A program made the position numbers and the translations under genes. 49,407 nt of DNA, taken from the NCBI GenBank assembly GCA_009784895.1, contig WQXJ01000013.1:1-49407 (forward strand), read 5' to 3'. The number at the start of each line of letters is the position of its first letter. The first letter of the stretch is position 1. The notes under the pieces were generated by a model, which did no database searches, was not told where the DNA came from, and saw nothing but the letters and a program-made list of their open reading frames with translations. The stretch comes from Micrococcales bacterium. Lineage in GTDB: Bacteria; Actinomycetota; Actinomycetes; Actinomycetales; WQXJ01. Below, one piece after another: positions 1 through 8,217 of this stretch.

Positions 1-369
1 ACCAGAGGCAAAACCGCCGGTCGCGGCACCAAGGGCACCAAGGCTCGCGGCCGGGTGCCGGCCCGCCTAGAGGGCGGCCAGATGCCACTGCATATGCGCC
101 TGCCCAAGCTGCGCGGCTTCAAAAACCCGTTCACCACCCAGTACCAGGTAGTCAACCTGGACAAGCTCAATCAGCTCTATCCAGAAGGCGGCTTGGTGAC
201 CTCCGCCGATTTGGCCCTCCGGGGCGCCGTCAGGCCAAACCGGCTGGTCAAGGTGTTGGGCGGCGGTGACGTGACGGTCAAACTAGACCTTGAAGTCGAT
301 GCCTGCTCCAAGAGCGCCATCGACAAGATTTTGGCCGCTGGCGGGTCAGTCAGCGGTACGGACAGATAG
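1..369 (+). CDS. rplO: 50S ribosomal protein L15, 3' part
   Basis: The reading frame is open from the first base of the window, so the gene starts upstream and only its last 122 codons are here. L15 is a structural protein of the large ribosomal subunit. The glycine/lysine/arginine-rich stretch at the left edge ([15 protein letters not shown]) and the following [19 protein letters not shown] segment are typical of L15. The C-terminal globular domain runs to the TAG at 367-369. It lies 54 bp upstream of secY, the usual L15-SecY order of the spc operon. A GTG at 55 is internal and should not be read as the start. Confidence 0.97.
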   Translation, partial: TRGKTAGRGTKGTKARGRVPARLEGGQMPLHMRLPKLRGFKNPFTTQYQVVNLDKLNQLYPEGGLVTSADLALRGAVRPNRLVKVLGGGDVTVKLDLEVDACSKSAIDKILAAGGSVSGTDR

Positions 370-423
370 AGTTGATCAGACTTCGCCCTAGGTGAGGTCG
401 AACTAGGCACCGGGAGGGAATCA

Positions 424-1737
424 GTGCTTCGCACTTTCGCGAGGGCGTTTAGAACGCCGGACTTGCGCCGCAAGCTGCTGTTCACAATTGGCATCATGGT
501 GCTTTTCAGGGTCGGCTCATTTATCCCGACCCCCGGTGTTGACTACGGCGCCATTGCCCAAATGCAGGAGCAGGCGGCGCAAAACGATCTGCTTTCGTTG
601 ATCAACCTGTTTTCTGGTGGTGCCTTGCTCCAGCTGTCGGTCTTTGCCCTGGGCATCATGCCCTACATCACGGCATCGATCATTGTCCAGCTGCTGCGCG
701 TGGTTATCCCGCGCTTCGAAACCCTGCACAAAGAGGGGCAGTCAGGCCAAACCAAACTGACGCAGTACACCCGCTACCTGACCATAGCCCTGGCCGTGTT
801 GCAGTCCACCATGGTGATTACCACGGCCCGGACTGGCCAGCTGTTTGGCAACACCGGCACCGATGTCCAGCTGATCTACAACGACGGCCCTATGACCATC
901 GCTCTGATGATTTTGACCATGACTGCCGGCACCGGCTTGATCATGTGGCTGGGCGAGCTGATCACCGAAAAAGGTGTTGGTAACGGCATGTCACTGCTGA
1001 TCTTCACCTCGATTGTGGCCGGCTTCCCAGGTTCGATGGCCTCGATTCTGCAGCGGGGCGGCCAAGGTAACGCGGTGACCAACTTCATTGTGGTGCTGGT
1101 GGTGTTCCTGGCCGTGATCGTGGCCGTGATCTTCGTTGAACAGTCCCAGCGCCGCATCCCGGTGCAATACGCCAAGCGTATGGTGGGCCGGCGAACCTAT
1201 GGCGGTTCTTCGACCTACCTGCCCATCAAGATCAACACGGCCGGGGTCATTCCGGTTATCTTCGCCAGCTCGATCCTGTCTTTGCCTTCGATGCTGCTGC
1301 AATTCGCCGGCGACAGACAACTGCCTGAGGTATTCAACTGGCTGCAGAGGAACCTCCATTCCACGGCCGGGTTCTACATGCTCCTGTATGGCCTGTTGAT
1401 CATCTTCTTTGCCTTCTTCTACACCGCCATCACCTTCAACCCCGAAGAAACGGCCGACAACATGAAGCGCTACGGCGGCTTCATCCCGGGCATCAGAGCC
1501 GGCAAACCCACGGCCGAATACCTGACTTATGTCATTAACCGAATCAACACTCCAGGTGCCATCTACTTGGCAATCGTGGCGTTGATTCCGCAAGTGCTGT
1601 TCGGGGCCCTGGGCATCACCCAAAACCTGCCGTTTGGCGGGACCACGCTGCTGATCATTGTTGGTGTCGGTCTTGACACCGTCAAGCAGATCGAATCCCA
1701 GCTCCAGCAGCGGCACTATGAGGGCTTTTTGAGGTGA
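424..1737 (+). CDS. secY: Preprotein translocase subunit SecY
   Basis: SecY is the channel-forming subunit of the SecYEG complex that moves proteins across or into the cytoplasmic membrane. The 437-residue product has the normal length and about ten hydrophobic segments. The N-terminal RKLLFTIGIMVLFRVGSFIPTPGV and the GGALLQLSVFALGIMPYITASI plug/TM2 region are characteristic of the family. The start is GTG at 424, preceded by GGGAGG about seven bases upstream. The stop overlaps the GTG of adk (GTGA), so the two are translationally coupled. It is part of the spc operon with rplO upstream and adk and map downstream. Confidence 0.98.
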   Translation: MLRTFARAFRTPDLRRKLLFTIGIMVLFRVGSFIPTPGVDYGAIAQMQEQAAQNDLLSLINLFSGGALLQLSVFALGIMPYITASIIVQLLRVVIPRFETLHKEGQSGQTKLTQYTRYLTIALAVLQSTMVITTARTGQLFGNTGTDVQLIYNDGPMTIALMILTMTAGTGLIMWLGELITEKGVGNGMSLLIFTSIVAGFPGSMASILQRGGQGNAVTNFIVVLVVFLAVIVAVIFVEQSQRRIPVQYAKRMVGRRTYGGSSTYLPIKINTAGVIPVIFASSILSLPSMLLQFAGDRQLPEVFNWLQRNLHSTAGFYMLLYGLLIIFFAFFYTAITFNPEETADNMKRYGGFIPGIRAGKPTAEYLTYVINRINTPGAIYLAIVALIPQVLFGALGITQNLPFGGTTLLIIVGVGLDTVKQIESQLQQRHYEGFLR

Positions 1738-2315
1738 CTTGCCGCCTAGTTCTACTAGGTCCACCAGGTTCTGGCAAAGGAACGCAAGGGGCCATACTGG
1801 CCGAACGCTTAGGCATCCCGACCATCTCCACCGGTGCGTTGTTCCGTGACCAGATGGCTCGAGGCACAGCCCTTGGGGTCGAAGCCCAGACTTACATTGC
1901 CCAAGGCCATCTGGTACCGGACCGGGTGACCAACGCAATGGTTGATCAACGGCTAGATGGGGCTGATCTGGCCGGCGGTTTCATTCTTGACGGCTACCCG
2001 CGCAACGTCGACCAGGTGGCGGTGCTGGATGCGATGCTGGCCAAGCGGTCCATAGATATTGACGCCGCCCTTGAGCTGACCTTGCCGGAGGAGCTGATCG
2101 TTGACCGGCTGCTCAAGCGGGCGGTGATTGAAGGCCGGGCTGACGACACTGAACCAGTCATCCGCGAGCGGCTCAAGGTCTACCACGCCGAGACCGCGCC
2201 CATCGCGGCGCTTTACCGTGGCCTCAACGCCCTGCTGGAAGTTGACGGCCTGGGCACAGTCGACCAGGTCTCCCAGCGCTTGCAGGACCGGGTGGACTCT
2301 TTGGCGGGGTCGTAG
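1734..2315 (+). CDS. adk: Adenylate kinase
   Basis: Adenylate kinase interconverts AMP plus ATP and two ADP in the cytoplasm. The P-loop GPPGSGKG lies at residues 9-16, followed by the AMP-binding region (ISTGALFRDQM) and FILDGYPRNVDQ. At 193 residues it is the short-LID form: the LID region has no Cys4 zinc motif, as usual in actinobacteria. The GTG start overlaps the secY stop by four bases. The next gene, map, begins one base after the adk stop, so secY, adk and map form one coupled unit. Confidence 0.97.
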   Translation: MTCRLVLLGPPGSGKGTQGAILAERLGIPTISTGALFRDQMARGTALGVEAQTYIAQGHLVPDRVTNAMVDQRLDGADLAGGFILDGYPRNVDQVAVLDAMLAKRSIDIDAALELTLPEELIVDRLLKRAVIEGRADDTEPVIRERLKVYHAETAPIAALYRGLNALLEVDGLGTVDQVSQRLQDRVDSLAGS

Positions 2316-2316
2316 G

Positions 2317-3129
2317 GTGTCCCGGCGCCGGATCGAGCTGAAAACCCCCGGTCAAATTGAGGCCATGCGAGCCTCCGGGCTGGTCACAGCGGCGGCGCTA
2401 GCGGCCTTGGAGGCCGCCGTTGTGCCTGGTGCAAAGGCCAAGTACCTTGACGACCTGGCCCGCGACATCATTCGCCAGCACGGCGCCGAGCCAAGTTTCC
2501 TGGGCTACCGAGGCTTTCCCGCCTCAATCTGCGTCTCGATCAACGAGGTGGTGGTGCACGGCATCCCCGAAGGCCAGGTCATCCACGAAGGCGATCTGGT
2601 GTCTGTCGATTGTGGCGCCGTGTTGGACGGCTGGCATTCAGACGCGGCTTTCACGGTGGTGGCTGGTGAAGGGTCGGCCGTGGCCGAATGCCTCAACCAG
2701 GTCGCGCGCCAGGCCCTGTGGGACGGCTTGGCGGCCTTCGCCAAAGCCAAGCATCTGGGTCAAGTTGGGGCCGCCATTGAACAAAGTGTCAAGGCCTCCG
2801 AACCGACGTTCTCTGTTGTCGAGGAGTACACCGGCCACGGCATTGGCACGGCCATGCATATGGAGCCAGAGGTGCCCAATGTGGCGCGGCGCTCCCGCAG
2901 TCCGCGTGTCTCGCCCGGCCTGGTGGTGGCAATCGAGCCGATGGTGGTGGCGCAGGCGATTGCCACATCCCTCGACTCAGATGGCTGGACCGTGCGAACC
3001 GTTGACGGCGGGTTGGCAGCCCACTGGGAGCACACCGTGGCCCGGACTGCCGCTGGCATTTGGGTATTGACCGCGCCCGATGGCGGCGCCTCAGAAATGC
3101 AGGCCCGCGGCGTCAACGTGGGACCCTAG
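2317..3129 (+). CDS. map: Type I methionine aminopeptidase
   Basis: This enzyme removes the initiator methionine from nascent proteins. The 270-residue product carries the pita-bread-fold metal-site signatures: HGIPEG, the first metal Asp in SVDCGAVLDGWHSDAAFT, TGHGIGTAMHMEPEVPN, AIEPMVV, and HWEHTVA near the end. I place the start at GTG 2317, one base after the adk stop. The frame is open further upstream, but that part lies inside adk in another frame. The stop codon lies within a long hairpin that begins the direct repeat downstream. In most actinobacteria infA follows directly; here it is about 9.5 kb away. Confidence 0.96.
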   Translation: MSRRRIELKTPGQIEAMRASGLVTAAALAALEAAVVPGAKAKYLDDLARDIIRQHGAEPSFLGYRGFPASICVSINEVVVHGIPEGQVIHEGDLVSVDCGAVLDGWHSDAAFTVVAGEGSAVAECLNQVARQALWDGLAAFAKAKHLGQVGAAIEQSVKASEPTFSVVEEYTGHGIGTAMHMEPEVPNVARRSRSPRVSPGLVVAIEPMVVAQAIATSLDSDGWTVRTVDGGLAAHWEHTVARTAAGIWVLTAPDGGASEMQARGVNVGP

Positions 3130-3159
3130 TCGAGTGTCTGGCAACACTCTCCTAGGGTC
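3121..3159 (+). terminator. Two-tier hairpin over the map stop codon
   Basis: The arms GGACCCTAG (3121-3129) and CTAGGGTCC (3152-3160) are perfectly complementary. Nested inside is a second stem, GAGTGT/ACACTC, around a CTGGCA loop. The outer left arm contains the map TAG. There is no T-run after it, so if it terminates the spc operon it would be factor-dependent; it may instead protect the 3' end of the transcript. The inner stem recurs in the second copy of the downstream repeat. Confidence 0.5.
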
Positions 3160-3348
3160 CAGGGCAGCGTTTTCTGGCCGCATCTTCGCTGGTAGCCGTT
3201 TCACGGCTACCGCGTGCGACACGGCAGGGCCTGTTTTCAAGCAGGCCCCATGTCGAGTGCCTAACGACACTCTCCTAGGGCCCAGGGCGGCCATTTCTGG
3301 CCGCATCTTCGCTGGTGGCGCAGCGCGCGCACCGCGTGCGACACGGCG
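3130..3348. repeat. Imperfect 98-bp direct repeat, two copies
   Basis: Copy 1 is at 3130-3227 and copy 2 at 3253-3348, separated by a short hairpin (GGCCTG, loop, CAGGCC at 3229-3248). Both copies have the same order of elements: a GAGTG/CACTC stem, TCCTAGGG, an identical block around CTGGCCGCATCTTCGCTGG, a variable hairpin, and ACCGCGTGCGACACGGC. The variable hairpin has arms GGTAGCCG/CGGCTACC in copy 1. Copy 2 has a different sequence that can still pair partly. This fills the gap between map and the AEC permease. No gene is visible in it. Confidence 0.75.
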
Positions 3349-3357
3349 GTTGGTGTA

Positions 3358-4278
3358 ATGGGTGGAGCACTGGGCGGTTTTGTTGTTGTCTCATTGCCCA
3401 TCGCCGTGGGCTACACGGTGGCCCGGACCGGTTTGCTTGGACCGGCGACTCATGCTTCGCTTAGCCGGCTGGTTTTCTATGTCCTGATGCCGGTGCTGTT
3501 GTTCACCGTGCTAGCCAAGGCCGAATTGGACGTAGTTTTCTCCAAATTGGCCCTGACCTCCTTTGTCACCGCCTTGGTCATGTTTGCTCTCTACAGCCTG
3601 ATCGCCGGACTGGTTTTGCGGCGCCAGGCCGGTGCGGTGGTGGTTGGCGCGCTCAGTTCCGGTTACACCAACGCCAATAACATTGGCCTACCCATCGCCA
3701 TCCATATGCTGGGCCAGGCCTCACTGGTAGCGCCGGTGATTCTGTTCCAGACCCTGGTCTTTTCCCCGATCGCGCTGGCGGCGCTGGATCTGGGCTCTTC
3801 GCGGCGCGGCTCGCTGGGGCGGGTGCTGGTTGGGGCGTTGGCCAATCCGGTGGCGTTGGGTTCAGGGGTTGGGCTAGCAATCAACCTACTGCCATGGGAT
3901 CTGCCATTTGTGGTGATGGACGCCCTTAGCTTGATTGGCGGTGCGGCGGTGCCAATCATGCTGATCGCACTGGGCATGTCGCTGTACGGGCGGCAGTCCC
4001 TCGGCTCGGGGACTTCAGGCCACGACGCCTTTCTGGCGGCCGGTTTCAAGCTGCTGTTGATGCCAGTGGTGGCCTTCTTGCTGGCGCATTTCGTCTTCGG
4101 TCTCGATTCTGTCCAAACCTATGCCGCCGTGGTGCTGGCGGCCTTGCCTACGGCCGGCAATGTTCACAACTACGCCATGCGCTTCAACCAGGCCACATCC
4201 TTGGCCCGCGACGCCATCACCCTGACCGTAATAGGCGGTGCCCCGGTGCTGCTGGCAGCGGCCGCCATCTTTGCCTAA
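3358..4278 (+). CDS. AEC-family (auxin efflux carrier-like) permease
   Basis: The 306-residue product is an integral membrane protein of hydrophobic helices broken by short loops. It has the family's pattern: an N-terminal half ending in GLVLRRQAGAVVVGALSSGYTNANNIGLPIA, a second half with GGAAVPIMLIALGMSLYG, and a late AALPTAGNVHNYAMRF. Members of this family export small organic acids or related anions; the substrate cannot be told here. The ATG at 3358 has only a weak ribosome site (GGTTGGTG) and sits ten bases after the second copy of the direct repeat. It is alone on its transcript, converging with the minus-strand gene at 4324. Confidence 0.85.
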   Translation: MGGALGGFVVVSLPIAVGYTVARTGLLGPATHASLSRLVFYVLMPVLLFTVLAKAELDVVFSKLALTSFVTALVMFALYSLIAGLVLRRQAGAVVVGALSSGYTNANNIGLPIAIHMLGQASLVAPVILFQTLVFSPIALAALDLGSSRRGSLGRVLVGALANPVALGSGVGLAINLLPWDLPFVVMDALSLIGGAAVPIMLIALGMSLYGRQSLGSGTSGHDAFLAAGFKLLLMPVVAFLLAHFVFGLDSVQTYAAVVLAALPTAGNVHNYAMRFNQATSLARDAITLTVIGGAPVLLAAAAIFA

Positions 4279-4323
4279 ACAGCTCCGCTAATGAACGCTG
4301 GCACGCTGACCAGGTTCGGTGAT

Positions 4324-4695
4324 TTAGATCATTTGGATGAACCGGGCTTGCCAGGAGCCGCGGTCGCGCTCCATGCGCAGTGCGACGGTGCGCACCCGGC
4401 CAGGGCTGGTGCGGACCAAAGCGACCTCGAGGACACGCTCGTTGACCCGGCATAGACGCAGTTGGTGTCTAGATTGGCCGGCTGGACGGGGCCGGCTGCG
4501 GGCGGCCATGGCGTGCTGTTCTAGGCGGATAATGACGTCAGGACTGGCGTAACGACGCAGAGCTGGGGCGGGGGAATGCCCCTGCATGGCGGCCAGAATA
4601 CAGGCCACTACAAACTTCAGGCAGACATCTGGTCTTTGGGCCCGGCCGGCAGGGTGGGGCATAGGCGGATGAGAGACCGTTCGAGTCAGGTCCAT
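4324..4695 (-). CDS. Rv3235-family protein (DUF6459-like)
   Basis: The 123-residue product matches the actinobacterial Rv3235 family, whose function is not known. The recognisable parts are the helix CLKFVVACILAAMQGHSPAPALRRYASPDVIIRL and the C-terminal strand pattern VRTVALRMERDRGSWQARF. I chose ATG 4695 because AGGGAG sits eight bases upstream on the minus strand. The frame is open to 4773, but that extension is not conserved-looking. The gene stands alone between the AEC permease and the mannoside operon, outside the context in which I know this family. Family assignment is from recall of the sequence pattern, not a search. Confidence 0.7.
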   Translation of the reverse strand: MDLTRTVSHPPMPHPAGRAQRPDVCLKFVVACILAAMQGHSPAPALRRYASPDVIIRLEQHAMAARSRPRPAGQSRHQLRLCRVNERVLEVALVRTSPGRVRTVALRMERDRGSWQARFIQMI

Positions 4696-4919
4696 TGGAC
4701 AACTCCCTGTGTCGTGGAGCCTGACCGGTGGCCAGACCCCGACCTTTGCGGACGCTGGTTGGCTAGACACCAATCAGCTGAGACGCGGAGCTCATCGCAG
4801 TCTCGATCCTCGACCACTAGTGCCAAGTCTGCTGGTGAACAATTCCCCTTGGCCACTTGTCGCTTTCAACGCACCTTGTTCACCGACTCCCGAGCGCCTA
4901 AGCCCGAGGACTGGACACT

Positions 4920-4962
4920 AGCCTGCACGATTTTCGCTAGACAAAGCCAGCGAAAATAGGCT
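4920..4962. promoter_or_regulatory. Inverted repeat ATTTTCGCT / AGCGAAAAT
   Basis: The arms ATTTTCGCT (4930-4938) and AGCGAAAAT (4949-4957) are perfectly complementary around a ten-base centre. A further AGCCT (4920-4924) / AGGCT (4958-4962) pair lies outside. The arms are AT-rich against a GC-rich background. It could be a regulator site or a transcript hairpin. No T-run follows on either strand. Confidence 0.45.
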
Positions 4963-5277
4963 GGCCTGTGGATGAGCCGGCGAACTACACCGCGGGCATT
5001 TTTGAGCCCTGGTCAGTAGCCCGGGCGGTTGAGGCATTGGACCCAGCCGGACTGACTGATGGCGGGCCGGCCACTGATTGCACCCTTTGCTTATGCAAAG
5101 TGTTAGCCGCACGGCTCTGGGGGACTTGGTCTGTGGTACCTACGCAAAGCGGTGCTTATTCGACAGTAGATTTCCTCTTCGCCGCGCGACCGGTGGTGCC
5201 AAGGGTCGTCGACTTGGGAATCGACAGGTCGGTTCCTTCGGGGAAGTAGTGGCGCAACTGATGACCAACCAGGCGCC

Positions 5278-5289
5278 ACAACCGGTTCA
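5278..5289. promoter_or_regulatory. Possible auxiliary LacI half-site
   Basis: ACAACCGGTTCA matches ten of the twelve bases of the perfect operator TGAACCGGTTCA found at 5529 and 8102. The core AACCGGTT is intact and one outer half is changed. It lies about 250 bp upstream of the main operator, a distance at which a tetrameric LacI-type regulator could loop DNA. This is suggestive only. Confidence 0.35.
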
Positions 5290-5528
5290 GTACAGGTGGC
5301 TCAGGACTGACGAGGCTGCCTTGACACCGGAGCCAATGGCGGGCCCCGCCCGCCTGGCGACCTGGTCGAGCGGCTAGTTTGGCTGGTTCGGCCGGTCCTT
5401 GGCCCACAACACCTGTGGCTGCCGGATCAAGGCCGGGCTCCGGCCAAGCCAGACGGCGCTGAGGCCTGGGCCTTTATTTCTTTGCTGTCCGCTTGCATCT
5501 TGGTCACCTGATCTGTCAGACTGAAAGA

Positions 5529-5540
5529 TGAACCGGTTCA
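5529..5540. promoter_or_regulatory. LacI-family operator upstream of the epimerase gene
   Basis: TGAACCGGTTCA is a perfect 12-bp palindrome with the central CG expected of LacI-family sites. It lies about 60 bp before the epimerase start, and an identical copy precedes the solute-binding protein gene at 8102-8113. The LacI gene at the end of the same cluster (11410) is the obvious candidate to bind both. Binding itself is inference. Confidence 0.75.
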
Positions 5541-5602
5541 GTGACTAAGGGGATCCAAGCCTGTGTCGCCTGTGGGCCGGGCTGTTGCACCGAATAGGAG
5601 GG

Positions 5603-6856
5603 ATGGCGCAATTGGGCGAGCTTGATGTGGCTGGCTGGCGTCAGTCTCTTGACGAGGAGCTGCGCCACCGCATCATCCCGTTTTGGCGTTCACTGCGTGA
5701 CGATGACTATGGCGGCTACTTTGGGCGCGTCGACTGGGACCTGAACCGCTGGCGGTTTGGCCACAAGGCCGCATTGCTCAACAGTCGGATCATGTGGTTT
5801 TTTGCCACCGCGGCCAAGCGATTTGGCGACGAGGATCTGCTGGCCGAGGCCCAACATGCTTTTCGTTTCTTGGTCGACCACTGCCTGGACCACGCCGGCG
5901 GCGGGGTGGTGTGGTCAGTCAGTCACGACGGGACTTGGCGCGACACTACTAAACAGGCCTACAACCAGGCCTTTGCCATTTATGCCCTGGCGGCCTATTA
6001 CCGAGTCAGCCGGGACAAGGCGGCCCTTGACCTAGCCTTTGATCTGTTTGAGCTGGTCGAGCGACGCTTTGGCGCGGCACCTGGTTACATCGAGGCCTTC
6101 GATCAGAGCTTTAGGCCAATTGCCAACGACAAGTTGTCAGAAAACGGCGTACTGGCCGAGCGCACCATGAACACGCTGTTGCACACCTTCGAAGCCTACG
6201 CCGGCCTATACCAGGCCAGTGATGGTGAGGCGGCGGTGGGCCAGGCCATGGGTCGGATTCTAGATCTCTTCTGCAAGAGGATCTACAACCAAACAGAGCG
6301 TCGCCTCGAGGTGTTCTTTGACGCCAAGCTGGCCCCACTGCTTAACCTGCAGTCCTTTGGCCACGACATCGAGGCCTCTTGGCTGCTGGTGTGGGGAACG
6401 GATCTGCTCGGAGATCCTAAGCTCTCTCAGCGAGCCAGCGAGATTGGGGCTGGTCTAGTCGACTCTGTCTACAACCGCGCCTACCGCGACGGTTCGGTTG
6501 CCTTCGAAAGCCTCGACTCCAAGCTCAACACCAGCCGAGTGTGGTGGGTTCAGGCCGAGGCAATGGTGGCGTTTTACGCCGCCTCGACCAGAACCCCCGA
6601 TCCGCGGCGAGCTCGGCTCTATCGCCAAGCGTCGCACCAGCTGTGGGACTTTTGCTCCAACCGCCTGGCCGACCCAAGACCTGGATCGGAATGGTTCTGG
6701 GCGGTTGACGCGGTGGGGCAACCGGTGCCCGGCCAGCCCATCGCCTCGACCTGGAAATGTCCCTACCATTCTGGCCGGGCCTGCCTAGAGATGTTGGCCT
6801 ATCTTGAGACCCAGCCTGGAACTACCGTCACGGAGGATGAACGTGCTGCATCCTAA
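5603..6856 (+). CDS. AGE-family epimerase, probable mannobiose/cellobiose 2-epimerase
   Basis: Members of this family epimerise C2 of the reducing sugar of beta-1,4 disaccharides in the cytoplasm, for example mannobiose to mannosyl-glucose. The 417-residue (alpha/alpha)6-barrel protein shows the family signatures: [38 protein letters not shown] and, near the end, [17 protein letters not shown]. The histidines in SFGHDIE and CPYHSGR correspond to the catalytic pair of cellobiose 2-epimerases. The ATG at 5603 follows AGGAGGG with almost no spacing, so TTG 5612 is a possible true start. It overlaps the GH130 gene by 20 bp, which supports a disaccharide epimerase over an N-acetylglucosamine epimerase. 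Confidence 0.85.
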   Translation: MAQLGELDVAGWRQSLDEELRHRIIPFWRSLRDDDYGGYFGRVDWDLNRWRFGHKAALLNSRIMWFFATAAKRFGDEDLLAEAQHAFRFLVDHCLDHAGGGVVWSVSHDGTWRDTTKQAYNQAFAIYALAAYYRVSRDKAALDLAFDLFELVERRFGAAPGYIEAFDQSFRPIANDKLSENGVLAERTMNTLLHTFEAYAGLYQASDGEAAVGQAMGRILDLFCKRIYNQTERRLEVFFDAKLAPLLNLQSFGHDIEASWLLVWGTDLLGDPKLSQRASEIGAGLVDSVYNRAYRDGSVAFESLDSKLNTSRVWWVQAEAMVAFYAASTRTPDPRRARLYRQASHQLWDFCSNRLADPRPGSEWFWAVDAVGQPVPGQPIASTWKCPYHSGRACLEMLAYLETQPGTTVTEDERAAS

Positions 6857-8027
6857 CTACCACGCCCTAGCGGCCGAATATGCCGACCTGATTGCCCGCC
6901 CCAATTATGCGCTGCCCCAAGCCCGCGGGGTTCTGACCCGTTGGGCTAACCCGGTGTTGACCAGGGATCACATTCCCCCTGCCTGGGTCTTTGATCTCAA
7001 TGTCGAAACCAACCCTCACTTTCTACCCCGCCTTGGCGTCAACTCGGTTTTCAACGCCGGGGCCATCAAGCTGGCCGGCCGCTACCATTTGGTGGCCCGG
7101 GTCGAGGGGGTCGACCGCAAGTCGTTCTTCGCGGTAGCAAGTTCTGACAGCCCAACTGAAGGTTTCGCTTTTGCCGACTATCCGGTTCAAATACCTGACA
7201 CCGTGCCAGAAGAGGTCGACGTCTACGACATTCGGGTGACGGCCCACCAAGATGGCTGGATTTACGGTGTCTTTTGTTCTGAGGCCAAAGATCCCAACAA
7301 CACCGAAGTCAGCGCGGCGGTAGCCTACGCCGGCCTGATCCGGACGCGTGACCTGGTGACATGGGAACGCCTCGGTAACGTGGTGACCTCTACCTCATCG
7401 CAGCAGCGCAACGTCGTGTTGCATCCGGAATTCGTGGACGGCCAGTACGGCCTTTACACCCGGCCGATGGACGGCTTCATCGATGTTGGTAGCGGCGGTG
7501 GCATCGGTTTTGGGCTGGCCCCAAACCTTGACCAGGCAGTGGTTGGCGCCGAGCGCGTCATCTCGCCGCGTCGCTTCCACGCCGTCTTTGAAGCCAAGAA
7601 CGGGGCCGGCGTGGTGCCAATTAAGGGCCAGCGTGGCTGGTTGCACATCGCCCACGGTGTGCGACTAACTGCGGCCGGCCTGCGCTATGTGCTTTACGGT
7701 TTTGCCACCGCGCTAGACGATCCGGGCCGGGTGATTGCCGAACCAGGTGGCTACCTGCTGGCACCAATGGGGACGGAGCGGGTTGGCGACGTTGGCAACG
7801 TTGCTTTCAGCGGCGGCGCCATTGTGGGCGATGACGGCACCTGCTACGTCTACTACGCCTCGGCCGACACGCGCATGCATGTGGCCTCGGCCAGCCTCGA
7901 GGCTCTGGAGGACTACATTTTTGCAACTCCGCCAGACGCCCTGCGCTCGGTCGACTGCGTGCGCCAGCGCAGCGACCTGATTAGCCGGAATCTTGATCTG
8001 TTGGCGGCTGTGAACCGTTCCATCTGA
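6837..8027 (+). CDS. GH130 glycoside phosphorylase, probable mannosyl-glucose phosphorylase
   Basis: GH130 phosphorylases split beta-mannosides with phosphate. The GH130_1 members turn 4-O-beta-mannosyl-glucose into alpha-mannose-1-phosphate and glucose. The 396-residue product closely resembles ruminococcal RaMP enzymes in [37 protein letters not shown] and [20 protein letters not shown]. Asp131 in VYDIRVT is the expected proton donor. The ATG at 6837 directly abuts GGAGG, whereas GTG 6843 sits six bases after it, so the true start may be 6843. With the epimerase upstream this makes the known two-step mannobiose pathway. No mannanase or mannosidase gene is in the window. Confidence 0.87.
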   Translation: MNVLHPNYHALAAEYADLIARPNYALPQARGVLTRWANPVLTRDHIPPAWVFDLNVETNPHFLPRLGVNSVFNAGAIKLAGRYHLVARVEGVDRKSFFAVASSDSPTEGFAFADYPVQIPDTVPEEVDVYDIRVTAHQDGWIYGVFCSEAKDPNNTEVSAAVAYAGLIRTRDLVTWERLGNVVTSTSSQQRNVVLHPEFVDGQYGLYTRPMDGFIDVGSGGGIGFGLAPNLDQAVVGAERVISPRRFHAVFEAKNGAGVVPIKGQRGWLHIAHGVRLTAAGLRYVLYGFATALDDPGRVIAEPGGYLLAPMGTERVGDVGNVAFSGGAIVGDDGTCYVYYASADTRMHVASASLEALEDYIFATPPDALRSVDCVRQRSDLISRNLDLLAAVNRSI

Positions 8028-8077
8028 CCAGCCCACCGGACCGATCCAGACCACCTGGACCAGGCCGGTTCTCCATG

Positions 8078-8122
8078 GTTACCACATTGTTACCAAATAA
8101 CTGAACCGGTTCATTGTATTGT
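8078..8122 (+). promoter_or_regulatory. Control region of the mannoside ABC importer
   Basis: A perfect LacI operator TGAACCGGTTCA occupies 8102-8113. A plausible -10 box, TATTGT (8117-8122), begins four bases later, so a bound repressor would cover the promoter. Just upstream GTTACCA occurs twice with an 11-bp step (8078-8084 and 8089-8095), which may be a second regulator site. The importer therefore seems to have its own LacI-controlled promoter in addition to any read-through from the epimerase unit. Confidence 0.65.
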
Positions 8123-8217
8123 CCGGCATTTGCCAGTAGCGTGGTACCCAGAGACCGCGGTGTGGCCGTGGGATCGCATCTTCGATGGCTCATCAAAGAC
8201 GACGAGAGGACCTGACA

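Larger units (their letters stand above)
4696..5602. other. Long intergenic region without a convincing gene
   Basis: About 0.9 kb separates the Rv3235-family gene from the mannoside operon. Open frames exist on both strands, but none has a recognisable motif or a good ribosome site. The region holds a palindrome at 4930-4957, a LacI half-site at 5278-5289 and the perfect LacI operator at 5529-5540, so the right half at least is regulatory. The length leaves room for a small RNA or a decayed gene, which I cannot demonstrate. Confidence 0.6.

Noticed and set aside
991-1938. 315-residue frame antisense to secY and adk
   Set aside because: The sense-strand genes are certain and the antisense product has no recognisable sequence or start signal.
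4968-5407. Small open frames in the gap before the mannoside operon
   Set aside because: None has a recognised motif, a good ribosome site or continuity with neighbours; the GC-rich composition makes such frames frequent by chance.
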